From Monosiga brevicollis MX1 (taxonomy: Eukaryota > Opisthokonta > Choanoflagellata > Craspedida > Salpingoecidae): a stretch of 27,213 nucleotides of DNA. The position numbers were made by a program, and so were the translations under genes. The notes beneath the pieces are model-generated. The model ran no database searches. It saw only the letters and a program-made list of their open reading frames with translations, and had not been told where the DNA came from. The stretch covers positions 1,400,839 to 1,428,051 of the forward strand of contig NW_001865044.1 of assembly GCF_000002865.3 (NCBI RefSeq), in the 5' to 3' direction. Numbering within the stretch: position 1 is the first letter of the stretch; every line of letters starts with the position of its first letter. This document shows, piece by piece, positions 20,601 through 27,213 of this stretch.

Positions 20601-23600
20601 GATGCTATTGAAGCACGGTGCTGATGCTCAAGCCAAGAACTACGTCAGTACAGTACCTCCCTCCTCGCCCCTTGATGGACCTAAGATGGTGTACCTGTAC
20701 CGCTCAATGATGATGATGATTTTGTACCTGTACGTCACGCCGTTGATGCATCATGCCACAGGTGACTGGACACCACTGCTCTATGCCTGCAACAACGGTC
20801 ACGTCCAGGTTGTGAAGATGCTATTGAAGCACGGTGCTGATGCTCAAGCCAAGAACTACGTCAGTACAGTACCTCCCTCCTCGCCCCTTGATGGACCTAT
20901 GATGGTGTACCTGTACCGCCTCAATGATGATGATGATTCTGTACCTGTACGTCACGCCGTTGATGCATCATGCCACAGTATGACTGGACACCACTGCACT
21001 ATGCCTGTCACAACGGTCACGTCGAGGTTGTGGAGATGCTGCTGGATACGGTGCTGATGCTCAAGCCAAGAGCGATGTAAGTACAGTATCCCCCTCTTCG
21101 CCGCTTGATGGACCTATGATGGTGTACCTGTACCGCCTAATGATGATGATGACGCTGTACCTGTTCGCCATGCCGATGATGCATCATGCCACAGTATGAC
21201 TGGACACCACTGCACTATGCCTGTTATTACGGTCACGTCCAGGTTGTGGAGATGCTGCTGAAGTACGGTGCTGATGCTCAAGCCAAGGACAACGTCAGTA
21301 CAGTACCTCCCTCTTCGCCCTTTGATGGACCTATGATGGTGTACCTGTACCGCCTAATGATGATGATGACGCTGTACCTGTTCGTCATGCCGATGATGCA
21401 TCATGCCACAGTATGACTGGACACCACTGCACCATGCCTGTTATTACGGACACGTCGAGGTTGTGGCGATGCTGCTGGATCACGGTGCTGATACTCAAGC
21501 CAAGAACAACGTCAGTACAGTACCTCCCTGCTACCCCCTTGACTCTGGCTGCTGCTTCTGCTACTGCTTCCGCTGCTTCTGCTACTGCTTCCGCTGCTCC
21601 TGCTACTGCTTCCGCTGCTCCTGCTACTGCTTCCGCTGCTCGTCGCCTTATCCCCGTCCCTCTCTCCTCCACACCCTGCCCACCGTGCGCGTCCGGTCTG
21701 GCCCTTGCACCTTGTCTTCTTTTCCACTATCCCTCCTCGTTTGGCGGCCGTGCTCTGTCGTTGTTCACCGCTCCCCGCCCTGCTCCCTGCTGGTCACTTC
21801 CACCTGCCGTCCTTGCTCTCCCTTTTCTAATGTTGTGACTTCAATCCGGGCACCACTCCACTCTTTGCCATCGCGCCGCTGCCTCCCCACACGTTCAAGC
21901 GGCCTTTGGTGGCCGTTTCTTCAGTTTCGTTCCGCCCTTTTTTCGATTCCTTTTTTTATTTATTTCGAAACTCGCTTCCTTTCGGGCCCCTGCTCCCTGC
22001 GCCTTTTTTACCATCCCCTCGCGTCTGGCGGCTTCGGCACACCCCAAAGCATTGTTACCTCGCTTGTGTTATGAGGAAGCAAATGCACATCGCCCTACTC
22101 GGCCCTTGCGTCGCTGCTCACCTCACACGCTCCAATCACATGTTCTCAGAGTGGCGAAACGCCCCTCGTTCTGGGACGTCAAGAAGGGCATGGTAACGAG
22201 CTGGAGACCGTGTTTGCTGCCCACAAGGCCATGCTCTCCTGGCTACCGCCCCTGCCTGGCCCTGCGCCAACCCTCGAGGTGAGCCCCCACCCCTCTTGTT
22301 TTTATCCAAACACGCTTCCCGTTCGTAACCCTACCCCTCATCCAACCTAATTACGGCCAATCGCACTTCAAAACCCCCATTAGACCACGGGCTCGGTTGT
22401 AGTGGCGGTGGACAAGTGGCTCAAGCCACTCCTGCCCAGACGCTCCACCAGCCATCTCTTCCGTCACCTCGATGCCTTTATCAGCGGTGCCGCCAAACAA
22501 AACCCCAATCTTGCAACGGTGGTTGCTTCAATCCAAAAAAACATCAATGAAGCTCGACCAGATTTTCCCGCCATGGACTGGGCTGCCTTTCAAGCGACCA
22601 TTACCCAGGCTCTCAACGCACTCGACCAGGCACTGGAAGCGCCCGTCACGTTGACCGACCGCTTGAAGCAATTGGACCCAAACACCGACAGCCTGGACCT
22701 GGTGCTCCAAGAGCTTCATGATGTCGCTGCTTGGTTTGAACTGCAGCCTGCTCTTCTCGAGCTTCAGACCGTGCGGGCAAGATGCCCCGTTCCACTTAAC
22801 ACGCCCGTGATCGCGCCCAAGACGCCACCCGCCGACCTGGCGGCAGCCCTGAGCAAAGTTATTGCTCTAAGCGGCACGGAACCCAAGCGTCAAGAATTGC
22901 TCACCAGCGCCAACAGCAACCTCCAGCGCCTGGTGTTGGCCTTGATCGATGCTCTGGACGTCGTGGCAAGAGCGGGAACCACCGACACCGACACGATTCA
23001 TCGCGTGGAGATGTTACGGCAATGCGCACAATGCGTGGATGCAAGTGCACCGCCTCCAGCCAAGGTGCTGCCTGATGCTTGGAAGGAGCTGTGCCAAGCT
23101 CACGAGAAGTTGAGCCGACTCGAGCAAAATGGTCTCGAACAAATTGCTCAGTGGCAACCACCTCTAGACTATGAGCATCAAGATTGGTACTTGGCGTTTG
23201 TACACCACGAATTGCAGGCTCTGGTCAAGCAGTTGCAAGACGTGATCGACTGGCAGGCCGCGACGCTCTCCGTGTTGGACTCGTGCATGAGTCATGTGAA
23301 CAGCTTGACCCAAGACGTTGATTATGAATCGGTTTCTGCCCACGAGGAACTAACCAAAGTGAAGAATGCGATGCAAGGCATCAGCGCGGCATTGCAGCTG
23401 GTGCCCGAAGCCGTTCGGTCTGGTCTCGAGCAGGAACTCAAAAAGCTAGAAACGCGACGCGACAACTTGCAACAACAATTATCAAATCAACCATACGTAG
23501 ACCACGTCGCAGAGCTCGCCCAGCTGCTGCACCAACACTTCCCAGCGCTGCTGGTCTTTCTGCACCCTGAACAAAGCACGCTGGGAGCACGGCTTCGCAC

Positions 23601-25561
23601 TGTGCTTGGGCGCGACCTTCCGGCCAGTCTTATCTTGGAAGCCATGACCAAAGTAGACCGGACATTGTCGCTCTCCAGCCTGGGCCAACTGTCTCTCCAA
23701 TACAACCAGAATCACAAGGTGTACAAGACCCGTGCTGCTCTTCCAGAATGCCCTGAACAGGATTTGGCTGTCAAGGAGTACGCGTTTGCTGAGCAGCACA
23801 AGCAGGGCCAATGCCGGACGTTTCTTCGCGAACTCCGCGCCATGCGCCAGCTTGAGCACCCACACATCATCCCAGTCCTTGGCGCGCTTGTGGACGTGCA
23901 CAGTGGCCACCCAAGCGCCTATGTGGTGCAGCCGTGGTGTACTCAAGGAGATTTGCAGCAGTGGCTTGGCAAGGCGCACCACCTGGCCACCTCAACCGTG
24001 ATTGCGGGTCTGATGACTCAGCTGCGCACCGCCCTAGCCTTTATGCATAGCAAAGGCCTGGTGCACCGAGATGTCAAGCTGAGCAACGTCATGCTGGACG
24101 GCGACGAGGACCAGCCTGTCGTACGGCTGGGTGACTTTGACATTGCCAAGGCCGCCGCTGAAGCCACCATGCTACCATGCACGGCCACTGCATCGTCGGG
24201 CACGGCGGGCTATGTCGCACCAGAGGTGCTATTTGGAATGGGTCGTGTGGGGGCGCGTCCGGCACAGGATGCCTTTTCCTTTGGCTGCGTTGTCTACAAC
24301 ACCTACATGTTCCCACAAACGGTGCCACCTGCTCAGTCACGGGGCGATGAGGTCGTGAATCGATGCACATGGAATTTATCAGCGGGAGATGGTGTCTACA
24401 GCTTTCCGCATCTGGCTGCTGAGGTCGGTGATAGTGCAATACCTATTGACCCACAACGAAGAACCAACCGCGCCTCTCGTGTGACTGGAACTCACTTTGG
24501 CGTCTCTGATGCAGATGTGCGATTCGTCGAGTGATTTGTACAAGGAAACGCGGACTTTGCTTGCAACAGATCCAAAGCAACGGCCGAGCCTATTGAGCGG
24601 CCGGCAGATTGCAGAACGACCTGTCGCCGCCCATGCCGGGCCAGCCATTGAAGTTTTGCGCAATTCATCCGAGCTTATCCCAGAGGTGCGTTCGTTGTTG
24701 ATGCAATGCTTACCTCGACATGAAGTCTGATTTGGATGTACCGTGCAACTAGGTTGCTGAGCTGTTGAAGCAGCTGAGCATTGACGGGCAAGGGCCAGCT
24801 AACATTCAGGTGCAGCGGGTAGAGCGGGTACAAAACCCCGTGCTGTGGGAACGCTACAGCGCCAAGCGACGGGAGATGCTGCACCGCATCACGAACCAGG
24901 AGCATTGCACGCAGCTTCAAACGGCCACAGTAGATGCGTTTTCGGGCTGTCCAGCCTTGCTTCGCGATGCATCCTGTCAAGAGCGCCTGCTGCTCCACGG
25001 CATCTCCCCTGACGCAATGTTGCGCGACAAGATTGTGCGCTTGGGCCTTGACTATCGCTTTGCCGGCAGCAGCGCTGGACACCGATTCGGTCTTGGTGTT
25101 TACTTGGCAGACCATCCCAGCAAGGTGTGCTCATTGAGCGGTTGTCCTGTGTTGCTGTCGCTACTGCGTATTCTCATGAGCGCTTATCATAATGTAGAGC
25201 CACCGATATACCGACCCGCCGCGTGGTTCGAATCAGCTTGGCCCAAACGATGAGCGGACGCTCATCATCACACGAGCACTGCTGGGCCATGCCTTTGTTC
25301 ATCACTCGCCTTTGCGCGGTGCACTGGCCCCTCCGCTTCTGCCTGATGCACCCAACAATGAGCGGTGCGTTGGGCAATAAGCGGTTGTTCCGCGTGCTAG
25401 AGAGTGCCTTTGGTTGTTTTTTGACAGGCCTGCTGTGTCTCCATCACTTCTTTAGATATGACTCGGTGATTGCCACGCCGCCGGGGGAATGCCGCGAGAT
25501 CATTTTGTTTGACAACACGCAAATCTATCCAGAGCTGGTGGTCTACTACACGGCCAACTAG
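17499..25561 (+). CDS. Ankyrin-kinase-PARP multidomain protein (gene C)
   Basis: Start chosen at 17499 (ACCATGA context; an in-frame ATG at 17469 has a poorer context). Exon 1 is 17499-17621 ([17 protein letters not shown]...). Eighteen ankyrin exons follow at 17720-21510 (see array entry), then 22150-22278 (SGETPLVLG..., an ankyrin-like start), 22384-24423, 24515-24685, 24753-25124, 25237-25364 and 25456-25561 (TAG). All introns are phase 0 except the last (phase 2, GAGCG / ATAT). The 680-codon exon at 22384 is open throughout: about 400 residues of mostly helical, Leu/Gln-rich sequence, then a protein kinase domain that finishes in 24515-24685. The PARP catalytic domain occupies 24753-25561. 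With all exons the protein would be about 1,600 residues. No signal peptide or membrane segment is seen, so it is probably intracellular. Ankyrin plus PARP recalls tankyrases, but the kinase between them is not part of that family. Six ankyrin exons are off by one base; the catalytic exons are intact. Confidence 0.82.
17720..21510 (+). repeat. Tandem array of 18 ankyrin exons in 217-bp units
   Basis: Exons: 17720-17824, 17943-18041, 18160-18258, 18377-18476, 18595-18693, 18812-18909, 19028-19125, 19244-19342, 19461-19559, 19678-19775, 19894-19992, 20111-20209, 20328-20426, 20545-20643, 20762-20859, 20979-21076, 21195-21293, 21412-21510. The standard exon is 99 nt, one 33-residue repeat ([20 protein letters not shown]...), starting and ending in phase 0. 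Sixteen of the 17 introns are exactly 118 nt and nearly identical (donor GTCAGT or GTAAGT, end CATGCCACAG). Exon 4 is 100 nt; exons 6, 7, 10, 15 and 16 are 98 nt. Exons 2 and 3 with their introns are essentially identical, and two-repeat units look duplicated (exons 4-5 and 7-8). Confidence 0.92.
21511..22149 (+). other. Long pyrimidine-rich intron of gene C
   Basis: A 639-nt intron between the last standard ankyrin exon and the SGETPL exon. The first part is homologous to the long introns of genes A and B and contains the 21-bp minisatellite. The rest is C/T-rich to about 22030. A small exon hidden in 22030-22140 cannot be excluded. Acceptor TTCTCAG ends at 22149. Confidence 0.6.
21553..21640 (+). 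repeat. 21-bp minisatellite, about 4 units
   Basis: Four tandem units based on CTGCTACTGCTTCCGCTGCT(C/T), inside the long intron of gene C. On the minus strand it gives Gly/Ser- or Ala/Glu-rich open frames that are not genes. Confidence 0.85.
23640..24620 (+). other. Protein kinase domain of gene C
   Basis: The domain spans the end of exon 22384-24423 and the start of 24515-24685. Visible motifs: beta-3 lysine in LAVKEY (AAG 23773); helix-C glutamate in [16 protein letters not shown]; catalytic loop [12 protein letters not shown] (Asp codon 24070); metal-binding motif DFD rather than DFG (24133-24141); APE-type motif [18 protein letters not shown] for the F helix; and the closing [11 protein letters not shown] after the 91-nt intron. 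A GxGxxG loop is not evident upstream of the lysine ([19 protein letters not shown] instead). The overall style ([21 protein letters not shown]) is like tyrosine-kinase-like or other Ser/Thr kinases. Lys, Glu and both Asp are present, so activity is plausible. Confidence 0.85.
24753..25561 (+). other. PARP catalytic domain of gene C
   Basis: Spliced from 24753-25124, 25237-25364 and 25456-25561. It begins with [13 protein letters not shown], the classic PARP entry motif. The NAD-binding histidine is in LLLHGIS (24996), the tyrosine in [12 protein letters not shown] (25101), and the glutamate in CREIILFD (25496), giving the H-Y-E triad typical of polymer-forming PARPs. The fragment [16 protein letters not shown] matches the family core, [12 protein letters not shown] the following strand, and the end IYPELVVYY is like the YPEYLI.Y end of tankyrases. 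The family transfers ADP-ribose from NAD+ to protein; poly- versus mono- activity here is inference. Confidence 0.88.
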
Positions 25562-25740
25562 GATGCGTCTTGCTGTTGACCTGTTTCCAGGTTCTGTTTC
25601 CTGTGTGCTTGTAGGGTGTCGTGCGACGAGGGCGTGGATGATGAATTGACATACATGCTATTATGAAGGTGCTTTGCAATCCCGAGTGAGACAGGGCATT
25701 CGTGGGCCAAGCTAAGTTCCTGTGCAAGTATTAGCTTGGT
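25562..25740 (+). other. Short intergenic gap between genes C and D
   Basis: Only 179 bp separate the gene C stop from the first ATG of gene D, so this must hold a terminator, promoter and UTRs, or an unseen upstream exon of gene D. No open frame or motif was recognised. Confidence 0.4.
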
Positions 25741-27213
25741 ATGGCTGCTGGAAGTAAAATAGTAACAACGCGAGTCTGCGGCAAGAGTTTTATCCGAACC
25801 GAGCATGGGTCCAGTGGCGAGCTGACCTTTCGAGAGGATAGCGTGGGGAAAAGGCTCCTAGATGTGTGCAGGTTCAGCGAGCTAGCACTCACCTACACGC
25901 ACATTGCTGGAGGTACGATTGGAATCAGGCCCTCTCTTTTATTTAATTTTTTTTTTTTCGTCCCACTCATGCCTGTTTGCATTTGACTAGGTCTGCGGCC
26001 ACGAGCCTTTGTGTATCAAGGGCTGTCCTACAAAAACGGCGTGGGCCGGCAACGAGCCGCGTTTTTTGCCGAGAAGCAGCTCTCCATATTGACCCGCGTG
26101 AGCAAGACCTACTGGCTGTCCCTGAACGAACAGCACACCTTTCGATACATGGACCAGGAAATCAGCACGCTGATATTCATGTATTTGCTGCTGTGCAAGC
26201 CTCTGGAGCACATGCTGAGCAGCTGGCTGCAAAAGCGGGGCAGCCTGAAAACCCCCGACGACGAGAATGGCATTCACAATGCCGAGCAGGACGACGAAGA
26301 TTTGCTCGACGACGAGCTGGATGAAGACCACATGAGCCACGACGAGACGATGACATTGCGACGCGAGGTCCGGGACGCTCGAAACCACTACAACAACAGC
26401 CACCTGCTCTTCAACATTGCGCCCCTGCAGACGATGGTCAGCCCAGCCACCATCTATGCGGCATTTCGTCGACAAATGACCACGTACCTGCATCGGCCAA
26501 AGCTGGGGGTGGCCACGTGGCGACACGCCGCAACCTTCTGGATGATGACGTTTGTCATTAACCGACTGTCGGCCGAGACGACCGGCGCCCTGGGCAGCCT
26601 GATCCACACTCAAGCTCAACACTCTGGGGACACGGCCCAGCGGGCCTATGCGCGCACAGCCAGTGACCATGTGCAAACCAAAATGTCGTCGCGACTGATG
26701 CATCAAGTGGCCTCGCAAAAATGGCATGCTTTGTTTGGACTAGATCGCAAGCGCAGCATAGCCGAGTTGACCGCGAACCAAGAAGCATTGGAAGCTCGCT
26801 ATCCCATCAGCTGGAACCCGGTGACTGACCTCTCGCCCGAGGCAAACGGGCGTATCATCATGAACACGAGGGCCGAGCATGACGTACCCTACATGACCCA
26901 GCTGGCCAAGCAGGCGAGCATCTCGTGGGGCCACAGTTTCAACAGCCAAGAACAGTTGGACCTGGCTGCGGCCATTGACCAGCACCGGCCGGAAGATGGA
27001 TGGCTAATTGTTGTTGCACCGACAGGCATGGGTAAAACATTTTGTACCCTGCCCAAGCTGGGCTGTCGCCCGCATGCCGGTACGGTGCTGTGGATTGTGC
27101 CGTTTGTGGCCGTGGCCAACGATTTATTGCGGCGATTTCAAGGCGCAGGTCACAGTGCCCAGCGATGGCTTGGTCCCTCTACACAGGTGGCAGATGGCCT
27201 GGACGTGCTCATC
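25741..27213 (+). CDS. Tyrosine-recombinase-like / RecQ-type helicase protein, 5' part (gene D)
   Basis: Exon 25741-25912, 78-nt phase-1 intron 25913-25990 (GTACGA...GACTAG), then one exon open to the window edge; 465 codons are visible. The pieces match the order seen in fungal telomere-linked RecQ helicases. GGLRPRAFVYQGLSYKNG corresponds to the GG.P.R motif with the first catalytic Arg (26002), and SKT supplies a Lys. After an acidic linker (EQDDEDLLDDELDED) comes VATWRHAATF (Arg 26521, His 26524), then QHSGDTAQRAYAR with a His (26620) and Tyr (26647) as in the end of tyrosine recombinases. The helicase starts with Walker A APTGMGKT (Lys 27034) and WIVPFVAVANDLLRRF (motif Ia). The zinc-finger N-terminus of the family is missing here, so the first ATG may not be the true start. 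It is probably a mobile-element or subtelomeric-type gene. Assignment is by motif only. Confidence 0.68.

Noticed and set aside
17943-21510. Regular 217-bp repeats with conserved and variable parts could suggest a CRISPR-like array.
   Set aside because: Units are far too long, both parts are repeated, and the repeat codes for ankyrin turns with splice sites. The setting is eukaryotic.
21385-21838. Ala/Ser- or Gly/Ser-rich frames on both strands near 21400-21838.
   Set aside because: They follow from the 21-bp minisatellite and lie in the long intron of gene C.
22402-24534. A single open frame starting at GTG 22402 and ending at TGA 24534 as a stand-alone kinase gene.
   Set aside because: There is no ATG. 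The frame continues upstream to a CATTAG acceptor at 22383, and the kinase C-lobe ends only after an intron at 24424-24514.
25190-25240. GTGGTTCGAATC looked like a tRNA T-loop.
   Set aside because: No acceptor-stem pairing or anticodon arm fits around it, and it lies at the end of a PARP intron.

Overview
The window looks like nuclear DNA of an intron-rich unicellular eukaryote. Genes are broken by many short GT-AG introns (about 67-250 nt), donors vary around GT(A/G/C)AGT, and base composition is balanced. The mix of secreted L-domain-type leucine-rich repeats, ankyrin repeats, and a kinase and a PARP in one polypeptide fits an opisthokont protist. A choanoflagellate is my best guess, but nothing here proves the species.

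Layout from left to right. (1) 1-1507: the 3' end of an ankyrin-repeat gene (gene A, plus strand). (2) 1508-2602: no convincing gene; this stretch is partly homologous to sequence after gene B. (3) 9558-2603, minus strand: a complete-looking secreted LRR/L-domain protein of about 816 residues in 29 exons, all joined by phase-0 introns, with one 23-24-residue repeat per exon. (4) 9559-10869: no clear gene; a 29-bp direct repeat lies upstream of the LRR gene. (5) 10870-12010: a broken zinc-finger N-terminal half of a protein that resembles fungal telomere-linked RecQ helicases. (6) 12695-14460: a second ankyrin gene (gene B) with the same tail as gene A; its middle exons are out of frame. (7) 14461-17498: mostly unassigned DNA, then a duplicate of the region upstream of gene B. 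(8) 17499-25561: the main gene (gene C), which runs from a short N-terminal exon through 18 ankyrin exons in 217-bp units, a helical region, a protein kinase and a tankyrase-like PARP domain with a complete H-Y-E triad. (9) 25741 to the window end: a gene (gene D) whose product combines a tyrosine-recombinase-like core with a RecQ/DEAD-type helicase; it runs off the edge.

How the parts relate. Genes A, B and C are mosaics: B and C share upstream flank and first exon, A and B share their tail, and all three use interchangeable 33-codon, phase-0 ankyrin exons. The LRR gene uses the same design with an unrelated fold. An ankyrin receptor region joined to a kinase and an ADP-ribosyltransferase suggests a signalling or recognition protein whose binding surface changes by gain and loss of exons. 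That role is inference. The ankyrin array of gene C is young: its introns are nearly identical, almost all exactly 118 nt. The LRR array is old: its introns have diverged. Six of the 18 ankyrin exons in gene C have lost reading frame by one base, so either those exons are skipped, or the array is decaying, or the assembly has errors.
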